22,129 bases of DNA from 66-474 sp051954935 (GTDB taxonomy: Bacteria; Pseudomonadota; Gammaproteobacteria; Xanthomonadales; Rhodanobacteraceae). Each line of letters starts with the position of its first letter. The first letter of the stretch is position 1. Below, piece after piece: positions 1 through 7,398 of this stretch. The notes beneath the pieces are model-generated. The model had not been told where the DNA came from and did no database searches. It was given only the letters and a program-made list of their open reading frames with translations. The position numbers and the translations under genes were made by a program. The DNA is taken from assembly GCA_051954935.1 (NCBI GenBank), contig JBQCHG010000003.1:1-22129 (forward strand). The letters run 5' to 3'.

Positions 1-179
1 AGCTCGTACCAAACGAGCAGATGGACGTTGTGTTCCTTGGTAAGTCCCGCGACAACGTTGTTCTTGTGCTCCCAAATGCGCTTTATGAGGTCTGAAGTCA
101 CACCGATATACAACGTGCCGTTGCGCCGACTGGCAAGCATATAGACGCAGGCTGTCGTTCCTTCACGCGATATCGCCAC
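1..179 (-). CDS. GIY-YIG nuclease-like protein, N-terminal part (runs off the window)
   Basis: About 59 codons are visible before the gene leaves the window. The peptide has the GIY-YIG fold hallmarks: a V-Y-M strand at the 'GIY' position, then L-Y-I-G at the 'YIG' position about 12 residues later, followed by VTSDLIKRIWEHK, which carries the conserved Arg of this nuclease fold. Small single-domain proteins of this type (UPF0213/YhbQ-like, COG2827) are usually about 90-100 residues; their cellular role is poorly known. An in-frame TGA lies a short way upstream, and no ATG comes before the domain. The only plausible start is the GTG at 179-177, which lies immediately next to the palindromic repeat at 183-202. 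An internal ATG at the M of V-Y-M would cut off the first beta strand. The fold call is firm; the start is uncertain. Confidence 0.82.
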   Translation of the reverse strand, partial: MAISREGTTACVYMLASRRNGTLYIGVTSDLIKRIWEHKNNVVAGLTKEHNVHLLVWYE

Positions 180-182
180 TGG

Positions 183-202
183 GTCCCGGCCTTCGCCGGG
201 AC
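183..202. repeat. Short palindromic intergenic repeat (perfect 8-bp stem)
   Basis: GTCCCGGC (183-190) and GCCGGGAC (195-202) form a perfect hairpin with a 4-base loop CTTC. This matches the general form of the CCCGGCGAAGGCCGGGA repeats scattered between genes in Xanthomonadales. It lies between hflC and the GIY-YIG gene. A second, weaker hairpin (251-257 with 267-273, 7 bp) lies closer to the hflC stop. Neither has a T-run, so neither reads as a normal intrinsic terminator. Confidence 0.6.
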
Positions 203-285
203 GACAAGCAAACTGTTCACCTCACTCGCTCATTTGTCACGGAACGCGCGGCACCCGTTCCATCAGCGGGTGCGCGGAGCGCACG

Positions 286-1152
286 CTACTTGTTCGTTGC
301 GTTCGCCCCGCCGAACTCCTTCAGGAACGGCGACTGGCGGTCCAGCACGATCACGGCGTGGCCGTTGTCGAACGCGGCACGGTAGGCCTGCAGGCTGCTC
401 CAGAACGCGAAGAACTGCGGATCTTCCGCGCTGGTCTGCGCGTGGATCTTCGCCGCCTGCGCATCGCCTTGGCCGCGCGTGGCATCGGCGTCCTGCTGTG
501 CCTGCGCCAGGATCTCCTGCGCCTTGTGTTCGCCTTCGGCGCGGATGCCGGAAGCCTTCTCTTCGGCCTGCGCGCGCAGCGCGGCGGCCTGGGATTTGGC
601 ATTGGCCTGCATGCGCTTGTACACCGCCTCGGCGGCCTCGTCCGGGAACTCCACGCGTTCGATGCCGACATCCAGGATCTCGATGCCCATGCGCGTACGC
701 GTTTCCTTGTCCACCAGCGTGCGCAGGCGCGTGGAAATCGCGCCGTCGCCGGCGATGATGTCGCGCAGGTCGTGCGCCTGCACCTGTGAGCGCAGCGCGT
801 CGCGGATCAGCGGCATCATCTGCTGCGTCGCCTGCAATTCCTCGCCGGCCGTGGCGCGGTAATACGCATCCGGATCGATCACCCGCCAGCGCGAATAAAA
901 GCCCACGTCCACCGCATCGCCATCGCTGGTCTGATAACGCTCCGGTTCCGATTCGGAAACGATCGCGCGGGTGTCGTACACGTCCACCTGTTGCGCGAAC
1001 GGGAGCTTGAGGTGCAGGCCGGGACCCAGCGGCGCACTGGCGATGCGGCCGAACTGCAACAGCAGCGCGCCGTGGCCTTCGCGCACGACGAACACGCTGT
1101 CCGCGCCGGCCAGCGCGAGAATCAGCACGATCAGGGCAGCAAGCACTTTCAT
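286..1152 (-). CDS. hflC: HflC, SPFH-domain modulator of the FtsH protease
   Basis: HflC pairs with HflK to form the large periplasmic membrane complex that encloses FtsH and restricts its degradation of membrane proteins. The 288-residue product is of normal family length. It opens with a short N-terminal membrane anchor (about residues 3-20, MKVLAALIVLILALAG) and continues with the SPFH/band-7 domain from about residue 22 (VVREGHGALLLQFGRI). The later part is a long Ala/Gln/Glu-rich coiled coil (about 190-245), ending in FWSSLQAYRAAF and a short tail. I chose the ATG at 1152 because it places the anchor at the N-terminus and overlaps the hflK stop as ATGA. That 4-base overlap points to translational coupling in one operon. 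It is the last gene of the hfq operon here. Confidence 0.96.
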   Translation of the reverse strand: MKVLAALIVLILALAGADSVFVVREGHGALLLQFGRIASAPLGPGLHLKLPFAQQVDVYDTRAIVSESEPERYQTSDGDAVDVGFYSRWRVIDPDAYYRATAGEELQATQQMMPLIRDALRSQVQAHDLRDIIAGDGAISTRLRTLVDKETRTRMGIEILDVGIERVEFPDEAAEAVYKRMQANAKSQAAALRAQAEEKASGIRAEGEHKAQEILAQAQQDADATRGQGDAQAAKIHAQTSAEDPQFFAFWSSLQAYRAAFDNGHAVIVLDRQSPFLKEFGGANATNK

Positions 1153-2321
1153 GCCGCACCTCCCTTGGTCTTGTGCTCGGGCTGCGGGCTCTGCTGGATT
1201 TTCGGCGCATTGCTCGCGGCGGGAGCAGGCACCGACTTGCCCGCGGGTTCGTGCACGCCGGTGGCCGGGGGCGGCAATTGGATGATCACGTTGCCACCGC
1301 CCGCATTGATGACGGTGCGGTTCTGCGCGAGCACTTCCTGCATGGTCTGCAGCCACAGCTTGCGCCTGGTGACGTCGGGCGCGGCGCGGTAGGCGTTCAG
1401 GATCTGGTCGAAGCGCGCAGCCTCTCCCTTCGCCGCCGCGATGCGGCCCGTCTTGTACGCATCCGCGTCCGCGCGGATCTGCTCGCCCTGCGCGCGCGCG
1501 TCGGCCTCGGCCTTGGCGGCTGCCGCTTGTGCATCGCCCTGCAGGCGCTGCGAATCCTGGCGAGCATTGCCGATGTCGTTCCAGGCCTCGGCCACTTCCT
1601 GCGGCACCGACACGTTCTGGATGCCGACCTCGGTCACCTCGATGCCGGCGCCGTAACCGTCCAGCTTCTGTTGCAGCTCGCCCTTGATGCGTTCGGTGAG
1701 CGTGTTATCGGTGAGGGCGGTCAGCTGCTGCATGGTCTGGGTGCCGACCTGGGCGCGCAGCACGGCGAGCGTGGCCTGGCGCATGGCATCTTCCGGATCG
1801 CGCACCGCGAACAGGAACTTGCGCGGATCGGTCACCTTGTATTGCACGAAGAAATCCACCAGCGCGATCTGGTCGTCATGGGTAAGCATGCGGATCTGGT
1901 CGCTCACGGTGCGCGAGCGGCCGACGTCCACCTTCAGCACCGTCGCGAACGGGCGCGGAAGGTGCAGGTGCAGGCCCGGCTGCAGCGTGCCTTCGTATTG
2001 GCCCAATCGCAGCAGGATGCCGGCTTCGCGCGCGTCGATCAGCGTCCACGAACCGACCGCGAACCAGACGATGATGGCGACGATGATGATCGCGATCAGG
2101 CCGGAAGGACCCCCGCCGAAGCGGCCGAAGCGCTGGCGCAGGCGGCGCAGTTGCGCCTCCAGGTCGAAATCGTTGTTGCCTCCGGGGCCGCCACCTGGAC
2201 GCCCGCCGCCCAGGCGGTTGTTCTGGCGGTCTCCTGAACGGTCGCGATCGCCGGCGCGATCACCTGAACCCCAGGTGTCGTTCGGCTCGCGCGGTTTGTC
2301 GCCGGGCTCCTTCCAGGGCAT
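1149..2321 (-). CDS. hflK: HflK, SPFH-domain modulator of the FtsH protease
   Basis: This is the partner of HflC in the FtsH-HflKC inner-membrane complex. The product is 390 residues. A Gly/Arg/Asp-rich cytoplasmic N-terminus starts MPWKEPGDKPRE, close to the usual family opening 'MAWNEPG'. One membrane helix follows at about 74-92 (GLIAIIIVAIIVWFAVG), then the SPFH domain (about 95-280, REAGILLRLGQYEGTLQPGL), an Ala-rich coiled coil (about 260-310) and a Pro/Ala-rich tail. The start at 2321 was preferred over an in-frame codon 14 residues upstream because of this conserved opening. The 185 bases before it hold a palindromic repeat and a possible extra promoter. The stop overlaps the hflC start. 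Confidence 0.96.
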   Translation of the reverse strand: MPWKEPGDKPREPNDTWGSGDRAGDRDRSGDRQNNRLGGGRPGGGPGGNNDFDLEAQLRRLRQRFGRFGGGPSGLIAIIIVAIIVWFAVGSWTLIDAREAGILLRLGQYEGTLQPGLHLHLPRPFATVLKVDVGRSRTVSDQIRMLTHDDQIALVDFFVQYKVTDPRKFLFAVRDPEDAMRQATLAVLRAQVGTQTMQQLTALTDNTLTERIKGELQQKLDGYGAGIEVTEVGIQNVSVPQEVAEAWNDIGNARQDSQRLQGDAQAAAAKAEADARAQGEQIRADADAYKTGRIAAAKGEAARFDQILNAYRAAPDVTRRKLWLQTMQEVLAQNRTVINAGGGNVIIQLPPPATGVHEPAGKSVPAPAASNAPKIQQSPQPEHKTKGGAA

Positions 2322-2372
2322 GGCTTTGAACGATTCCAGTGAGGACGCGCGACAGCGGCGCAAACGGGTGCA

Positions 2373-2378
2373 AGTTTA
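2373..2378 (-). promoter_or_regulatory. Possible extended -10 element upstream of hflK
   Basis: Read on the minus strand the bases are TGC-TAAACT, an extended -10 form about 50 bases before the hflK ATG. I see no good -35 hexamer at 16-18 bases. The same TGCTAAACT sequence occurs before the OmpA-family gene at 12207-12212. It would let hflKC be transcribed separately from hfq-hflX. This is inference from the motif only. Confidence 0.33.
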
Positions 2379-2444
2379 GCAGGACCCAAGCCAAGCTTCG
2401 CCGGCTGGGTGCCCACCGTGCGTGCCGAGCGAGCCCATGCGGCA

Positions 2445-2492
2445 AGCCCTTCGACTCCGGCGCTTCGCGCCTACGCTCAGGGCGAACGGAGA
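2445..2492. repeat. REP-like palindromic repeat between hflX and hflK
   Basis: The block begins AGCCCTTCGACTCC and ends CTCAGGGCGAACGGAG. At its centre is GGCGC-TTC-GCGCC (2459-2471), a perfect 5-bp stem. The 'CCCTTCGAC ... GCTCAGGGCGAACGG' form is a widespread proteobacterial intergenic repeat. Inside an operon such elements typically stabilise the upstream mRNA segment or attenuate transcription, so it may uncouple hfq-hflX levels from hflKC. Copy number outside the window is not visible. Confidence 0.6.
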
Positions 2493-2506
2493 AACCTGAC
2501 CATCAC

Positions 2507-3826
2507 TCAGCGGAGTGACGGACCGAGCAAAGGTTTCAACAACCGCCCTTCTCCGTTCCGCGCATCGCCTGCCAGCGGCGCGAGCACGTCGCGCGGCGCA
2601 TCGATGGCCAGCGTCCAGCCGTGTTCGTCGTAGCGTTCGCTCTGGACGGCACCGACCTCGATGAGCTTGGCACGCAGGCGACCGGCCTGCGGCGGCAGGT
2701 GCAGGTCGGCACGCACGCGCGCGCCGGAGAGGCGTTCGCCGATCGCTTCGCGCAACAGGTCGAGCCCCTGGCCGGTGGCCGCGGAGACCCAGACGCGCGA
2801 AGGCAATTCGCCGGTTTCCCGATCAATGCGCGGCGTGGCACCCTCGATCAAATCGATCTTGTTGTAGACCATCAACTGCGGCACGTCCCCGGCGCCAATT
2901 TCCTCCAGCACACCGTTGACGACCTCGATCAGCTCGTCGCGTTCCGGATCGGCCGCATCGGTGACATGGAGGAGCAGATCGGCATCGCGCGCTTCGGCCA
3001 GCGTGGCGCGGAACGCGGCGACCAGGTCGTGCGGCAGCTCGCGGATGAAGCCGACCGTGTCGGCCAGCACCGCAGGGCCGCAGCTCAAGCCCTCGATGCG
3101 ATGCACGGTGGGATCGAGCGTGGCGAACAACTGGTTGGCGGCGTACGCGTTGCCTTCCGTCAGCACGTTGAACAACGTGGACTTGCCGGCGTTGGTGTAG
3201 CCGACCAGCGCCACGCGCGGAAGCGTGTTGCGCAGGCGCGCGCGGCGCTGCTGCTCGCGTTGCACGCCGACCTTCTCGATGCGTTCCTGCAGTTTCTCGA
3301 CGCGCTTCTGCAGGAGGCGGCGATCGGTTTCCAGCTGCGTTTCGCCGGGGCCGCGCAGGCCGATGGCGCCGCCGCGCTGACGCTCGAGGTGGGTCCAGCC
3401 GCGCACCAGCCGCGTCGCCATGTGCTTCAGCTGCGCGAGTTCGACTTCCAGCTTGCCTTCGTGCGAGCGAGCGCGCTGCGCGAAGATGTCGAGGATCAGG
3501 CCGGCGCGATCCACCACGCGCACGCCCAGATGTTTTTCGAGGTTGCGCTCCTGCACCGGCGTGAGCGCGTGGTCCACCAGCACCAGGTCGGCTTCGAGTG
3601 CGCGCACCTTCTCCAGCACTTCGTCGGCCTTGCCGGTGCCGATGTAGAAGCGCGGATTGGGAGCGTCCACGCGTGCACTCACCCGGTCCAGAACCTGGGC
3701 ACCGGCGGATTTCGCAAGCTCGATGAACTCGCCGGTGCGTCGCTGCGCATCGCCGTCAACGCGCGAATACGGCAAGACCAGCAGCGCGCGTTCGCCCTTG
3801 CGGTTGCGTTCGAAAAAAGCGTTCAA
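2507..3826 (-). CDS. hflX: HflX, ribosome-associated GTPase
   Basis: HflX binds the 50S subunit and splits or rescues stalled 70S ribosomes under stress. The 439-residue product has the glycine-rich N-terminal HflX domain (about 15-165, including RGGAIGLRGPGETQLETDRR), a coiled-coil linker (about 168-200) and an Obg/Era-like G domain. Visible G motifs are G1 GYTNAGKS (209-216), G2 region LFATLDPT (233-240), G3 DTVGF (256-260), G4 NKID (322-325) and G5 SAA (348-350). The start is a TTG six bases after the hfq stop (TGA-GTCCCG-TTG), with no ATG nearby that preserves the conserved opening. Translation therefore probably depends on coupling to hfq. Confidence 0.95.
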   Translation of the reverse strand: MNAFFERNRKGERALLVLPYSRVDGDAQRRTGEFIELAKSAGAQVLDRVSARVDAPNPRFYIGTGKADEVLEKVRALEADLVLVDHALTPVQERNLEKHLGVRVVDRAGLILDIFAQRARSHEGKLEVELAQLKHMATRLVRGWTHLERQRGGAIGLRGPGETQLETDRRLLQKRVEKLQERIEKVGVQREQQRRARLRNTLPRVALVGYTNAGKSTLFNVLTEGNAYAANQLFATLDPTVHRIEGLSCGPAVLADTVGFIRELPHDLVAAFRATLAEARDADLLLHVTDAADPERDELIEVVNGVLEEIGAGDVPQLMVYNKIDLIEGATPRIDRETGELPSRVWVSAATGQGLDLLREAIGERLSGARVRADLHLPPQAGRLRAKLIEVGAVQSERYDEHGWTLAIDAPRDVLAPLAGDARNGEGRLLKPLLGPSLR

Positions 3827-3832
3827 CGGGAC

Positions 3833-4111
3833 TCAGGTACTCTCGGGAGACGGCGCCGACGGAGACTCCTCGGCTGCGTGCGGATGATTGTCGCCATTGG
3901 TCACTTTGACGTTGCGGCTCGGGACCACGGTCGAGATCGCATGCTTGTAGACCATCTGGCTGACCTGGTTGCGCAACAGCACCACGAACTGGTCGAACGA
4001 TTCGATGGTGCCCTGCAATTTGATGCCGTTGACCAGATAGATCGCGACCGGGACGTGTTCGCGACGCAAGGCATTCAGAAACGGATCCTGCAAGGATTGG
4101 CCCTTGGACAT
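3833..4111 (-). CDS. hfq: Hfq, RNA chaperone
   Basis: Hfq forms a homohexameric Sm ring that pairs small RNAs with mRNAs. The 92-residue protein carries the Sm1 motif (VPVAIYLVNGIKLQGTIESF) and the Sm2 motif (YKHAISTVVP). RNA-contact residues are all present: proximal face Q8, F42, K56 and H57; distal face Y25 and I30; rim R16 and R17. The short C-terminal tail after about residue 72 is acidic and rich in Ser and Pro (EESPSAPSPEST). The ATG at 4111 is preferred because MSKGQSLQDPFLN is the usual opening, and GGGGAAC a few bases upstream serves as a ribosome site. An in-frame TTG five codons earlier is unlikely. It is separated from hflX by 6 bases. Confidence 0.98.
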   Translation of the reverse strand: MSKGQSLQDPFLNALRREHVPVAIYLVNGIKLQGTIESFDQFVVLLRNQVSQMVYKHAISTVVPSRNVKVTNGDNHPHAAEESPSAPSPEST

Positions 4112-4192
4112 GGTTTTGTTCCCCAATTTATTCTGGACCGCTTGTAGAGGTATGTCGCTTCCGGCGCACGCATCCTTGCGACCGGGCCGTGA

Positions 4193-4198
4193 AGGATA
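4193..4198 (-). promoter_or_regulatory. Possible extended -10 for an hfq promoter
   Basis: In the 139-base gap between miaA and hfq the minus strand reads TGC-TATCCT, an extended -10 form. Transcription would start about 75 bases before the hfq ATG. The -35 candidate at 17 bases (CAAGCA) is poor. Internal hfq promoters are known in enterobacteria, but this one is only a motif match. Confidence 0.3.
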
Positions 4199-4250
4199 GC
4201 ATTTTGCGGCCCAAGTGCTTGGTGAACCTCTGAATTAGCTGTTCCGGCTC

Positions 4251-5216
4251 TCACGACGTTCGCCGATTCCCGAGAAACAGTGCAACGGCATCCGCAGCGG
4301 ACCCGAGCGGGTCGCAGCGATCCGGATCAATCACGCGGGCATCCGTTTCGCCGCGCAACCAGGTGAGCTGGCGCTTGGCGAGTTGATTGGTCGCGAAGAT
4401 CGCGCGATCGCGGAATTCGCGCGCGTCGATTTTCCCGTTCAAGTGTTGCCAGGCTTGCCGGTAACCCACCGCGCGCAACGCCGGAAGATCGGGATCCAGG
4501 TCGCCGCGCGCGCGCAGGCACCGGACCTCGTCGAGGAAGCCAGCGGCGAGCATTCCATCGAAGCGCCGCGCGATGCGCTCGCGCAGTGAATCGCGGTCGG
4601 CCGGGACCAGCGCTAGCTTCAACAATCGATAGGGGAGCCGCGCGCGCGCGCTGCCCTGCTGTTGCGACAAGGGGCGGCCGGTCAGCTCGATCACCTCCAG
4701 CGCGCGCTGGATGCGCTGGGCGTCGTTCGGGCGGATGCGCGCGGCGGCTTGCGGGTCGCGTTCAGCCAACCTTGCGTGCAGGACCGGCCAGCCGTGCCGT
4801 TGTGCTTCGCCCACAATCCGCTCGCGCAGACCGGGATCGGCCTGAGGCAGTTCCGACAAGCCACATTCCAGGGTACGGAAATACAGTCCCGTTCCGCCGA
4901 CCAGCAACGGCACGGCTCCTGCGGCGGTGATTCGCGCCATCGCCGCGAGCGCGTCTTCCCGGAACATGGCTGCCGAGTAGGGCTGCGCAGGATCGCGGAT
5001 ATCGATCAGCGCATGCGGATGGCGCGCCAGGGTGACCGAGTCCGGCTTGGCAGCACCGACATTCAGTCCCCGGTAGACCAGCGCGGAATCCACGCTGACC
5101 AGCCCCAGCGGAAATCCGGCCGCCAGCGCACAGGCCAGCGCGGTCTTGCCCGATGCGGTCGGGCCCATCAGGAAAATCGCGGGTGGACGCGCGTCCGTCG
5201 TACCGTGATGGAGCAT
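4251..5216 (-). CDS. miaA: MiaA, tRNA dimethylallyltransferase
   Basis: MiaA adds a dimethylallyl group to the N6 of A37 in tRNAs that read codons starting with U. The 321-residue product is of normal length. It has the P-loop GPTASGKT (18-25), the conserved SVDSALVYRGLNVGAAKP segment (41-58; D43 is the usual catalytic Asp), GGTGLYF (about 107-113), the NDAQRIQRALEV motif and the AVGYRQAWQHL motif near the C-terminus. I chose ATG 5216 because homologues begin only a few residues before the P-loop strand. Longer in-frame starts exist up to 5351, but the added residues look non-conserved. No Shine-Dalgarno is visible, and a TACAAT box lies just upstream (see the promoter entry). It is the first gene of the hfq operon in this window. 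Confidence 0.96.
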   Translation of the reverse strand: MLHHGTTDARPPAIFLMGPTASGKTALACALAAGFPLGLVSVDSALVYRGLNVGAAKPDSVTLARHPHALIDIRDPAQPYSAAMFREDALAAMARITAAGAVPLLVGGTGLYFRTLECGLSELPQADPGLRERIVGEAQRHGWPVLHARLAERDPQAAARIRPNDAQRIQRALEVIELTGRPLSQQQGSARARLPYRLLKLALVPADRDSLRERIARRFDGMLAAGFLDEVRCLRARGDLDPDLPALRAVGYRQAWQHLNGKIDAREFRDRAIFATNQLAKRQLTWLRGETDARVIDPDRCDPLGSAADAVALFLGNRRTS

Positions 5217-5222
5217 CGGCGC

Positions 5223-5228
5223 ATTGTA
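5223..5228 (-). promoter_or_regulatory. Candidate -10 box for miaA, implying a leaderless transcript
   Basis: The minus strand reads CCTACAATGCGCCG-ATG: the -10-like hexamer TACAAT ends 6 bases before the miaA ATG. A start site about 7 bases after the box would fall on or next to the A of the ATG. No convincing -35 is seen (CTGGAA at a 16-base spacing is the best). The lack of a ribosome site agrees with leaderless initiation, but the box could also be chance. Confidence 0.33.
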
Positions 5229-5367
5229 GGGCGGGGCCGGGTTTTTCCAGCACCGCTTTACACGCCCGCGCAACCGGAGTCTCATAGGGCACCCCCGAGG
5301 CAGCTGAGGTGCGCCGAATCCGGTTTTCGCCGGGATAGGTATTCCCGACACCGGACTGGACGAACCG

Positions 5368-7398
5368 ATGAACGAAGGGCACGGACTCGAGCTCGTGATG
5401 TATCTGGCACAGGCCGGCTGCGCGACCGCGCAGGCCGCGATCTTTGCCTATTACTACCGCGTGTCCCGGCTGGAACACCTGCGCATGTGGGGGTTGTCCT
5501 TCATCGCGCTGGCGTTCTATCTGGTGTTCGCCTGGCTGGCGATGAACATGGGGGACCTGTCCGGGGGCGGCGCCCTCATCCGCGTGACACTTTCGGTCAC
5601 TTCGCTGATCGCCGCCTACCTGCAGGTGGCGCTGCTCGCGTTGGGTACGGTGGCCGTGCTCGGCCGCCACCCGCCCACCCGGCAGATGATCCGTGGCGTG
5701 CTGGTCGCCTCGATCCTGTTCGGCGCGATCACGGCGCTGTTGTTCGCAGCGCCTGCCGCGGTATCCACCCACCGCATCGTGCTGCACAGCGCGCTGCGTT
5801 ACGCAATCACCGGCGCGGCCTATCTAATCGTGGCGATCCTGCTGTGGCGGCGCGCGCGGCGTTCCGGCCTGGGGGCGCGGCTGGCAGCATTCGCGATGGG
5901 CGCCTATGGCGTGCAGCTGCTGCACGTGCTGGCGGTTCTCATCGCGGAAGCCGACTTCAACGTGGTCGTGGGTTGGGCGCAGTATGTCGGCATCCTCGAC
6001 CTGATCGCGCAGTTGTTCATCGGCTACGGCCTGGTGGTATGGCTACTCGAAGACGAGCGGCTGCGCTACGAGCGTGCCGATACCGCGCTGCGCCGACTGC
6101 GCGATTTCGATCCGGTCACCGGCTTCCCGAACCGGCGCCGGCTGATGTCGGACCTGGAAATCAGCCTGCGCGGCACCAACCAGCGCACCGCCGCAATGCT
6201 GGTCCGCGTCGACCAGGCCGACATGTTGAGCAGTTCGCTGGGCATGGTCGCGGCCGAGGCGGTGATCGCGGAAGCCGCCTCGCGCGTGCAGGAATGCGCC
6301 CTGCCCGGCTGGCCGAGGCCCGCGCGTCTTTCGGAATCGCGGCTGGTGCAGGTCGTGCCGCACGTGCACGCCACCGGCGACTTGGCCGCGTGCGCCGACA
6401 ATCTGCTGGCGATGCTGCGCGCGCCGTTCTACAGCGGTGGCCGCGAACTGGCGCTGTCGGCGAGCATCGGCATCGCGCTGTCGCCGGACGACGCAGTTCA
6501 GGCTGCGACATTGATCGGCGCGGCCGAAGCCGCCGCGCAGCAGGCGCACGACGAGGGCGGCAACCGCTTCCGGTTCTATTCCACGGAAATGAACTCGCTG
6601 GTGCTGACGCGCCTCAGCCTACAGGCGGAACTGCGTCGCGCACTGCTGCGCGGCGAGTTCGAATTGCACTATCAACCGCTGCTGGCCGCCAACAGCCACA
6701 ATCTCGCCGGAGCCGAAGCGCTGGTGCGCTGGCGGCACCCGAAACGCGGACTGCTCGGGCCGGACATGTTCATCGAGGAGATGGAACGGCTGGGCATGAT
6801 CGAGGATCTCGATCGGTACGTGCTGGAAAGCGCCTGCCGCGAAGCGCAGCAGTGGCGCCCGCATGCAGGCCGGCAACTGAGCGTCGCCGTGAACATCTCC
6901 ACGCGCAGTTTCCAGCGCGAGCATTTCCCCGACCTGGTGCGCGCGGTGCTGGCCTCGACCGGCCTGGCCCCGCAACGGCTGGAACTGGAAGTGGTGGAAT
7001 CTTCCGCGCTGGAGGACATCGATCGCGCTACCGAATGCCTGACGCGCCTGCGGAGCCTGGGCGTGCGGGTGTCGCTGGACGACTTCGGCACCGGGTATTC
7101 CTCGCTCAACCACCTGCGGCGGCTGCCGGTGGACTGCCTGAAGATAGACCGCAGTTTCGCCGACGAGGTGCTGCTGGATCCGCGCGCCGCGGCCATCGTT
7201 GCCGCGCTGGTGATCCTGGCGCGCAGCCTCGATATCGAGACCGTCGTCGAGGGCATTGAAACCGCCGCGCAACTTGACTGGTTCGAACGCCACAAGGTGG
7301 ATCGCCTGCAGGGCTATCATTTCGCGCGGCCGATGGAAGCGGACCTGTGGCGCGCACTGCAGGACGAGCGGGAGATGCTGCTCGCGGTGGAGGCTTGA
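5368..7398 (+). CDS. Seven-helix membrane protein with degenerate GGDEF and intact EAL domain (probable c-di-GMP phosphodiesterase)
   Basis: The 676-residue protein starts with seven hydrophobic segments (about 7-30, 40-60, 70-98, 108-132, 143-161, 170-193, 198-226), giving a membrane sensor module I cannot assign to a named family. A GGDEF-like domain follows (about 240-405). It keeps the opening DPVTGFPNRR, but SESRL (322-326) stands where GGDEF should be, so cyclase activity is not expected. The EAL domain (about 415-660) keeps the catalytic set: E450 in EALVRW, N509 in VNIS, E544, D571-D572 in DDFGTGYSSL, K592 in KIDRSF, E628 and E631 in VVEGIET, and Q648 in QGYHFARP. It should hydrolyse c-di-GMP to pGpG at the inner membrane, with the dead GGDEF domain perhaps acting as a GTP or partner sensor. 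It is divergent from miaA across 151 bases. The ribosome site (GGACGAACCG before the ATG) is weak. Confidence 0.93.
   Translation: MNEGHGLELVMYLAQAGCATAQAAIFAYYYRVSRLEHLRMWGLSFIALAFYLVFAWLAMNMGDLSGGGALIRVTLSVTSLIAAYLQVALLALGTVAVLGRHPPTRQMIRGVLVASILFGAITALLFAAPAAVSTHRIVLHSALRYAITGAAYLIVAILLWRRARRSGLGARLAAFAMGAYGVQLLHVLAVLIAEADFNVVVGWAQYVGILDLIAQLFIGYGLVVWLLEDERLRYERADTALRRLRDFDPVTGFPNRRRLMSDLEISLRGTNQRTAAMLVRVDQADMLSSSLGMVAAEAVIAEAASRVQECALPGWPRPARLSESRLVQVVPHVHATGDLAACADNLLAMLRAPFYSGGRELALSASIGIALSPDDAVQAATLIGAAEAAAQQAHDEGGNRFRFYSTEMNSLVLTRLSLQAELRRALLRGEFELHYQPLLAANSHNLAGAEALVRWRHPKRGLLGPDMFIEEMERLGMIEDLDRYVLESACREAQQWRPHAGRQLSVAVNISTRSFQREHFPDLVRAVLASTGLAPQRLELEVVESSALEDIDRATECLTRLRSLGVRVSLDDFGTGYSSLNHLRRLPVDCLKIDRSFADEVLLDPRAAAIVAALVILARSLDIETVVEGIETAAQLDWFERHKVDRLQGYHFARPMEADLWRALQDEREMLLAVEA

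Noticed and set aside
251..273. Hairpin after hflC as a terminator
   Set aside because: The 7-bp stem with a 9-base loop has no following U-tract on the minus strand; it could be a repeat remnant.
2621..4147. Open frame of 508 codons on the plus strand opposite hflX and hfq
   Set aside because: It is fully antisense to two firmly identified genes, and its product has no recognisable motif.
4662..7259. Open frame of 865 codons on the plus strand across miaA and the EAL gene
   Set aside because: It runs antisense to miaA and then out of frame through the EAL gene. Its translation is Arg/Ala/Gly-rich with no domain, typical of a shadow frame in GC-rich DNA.
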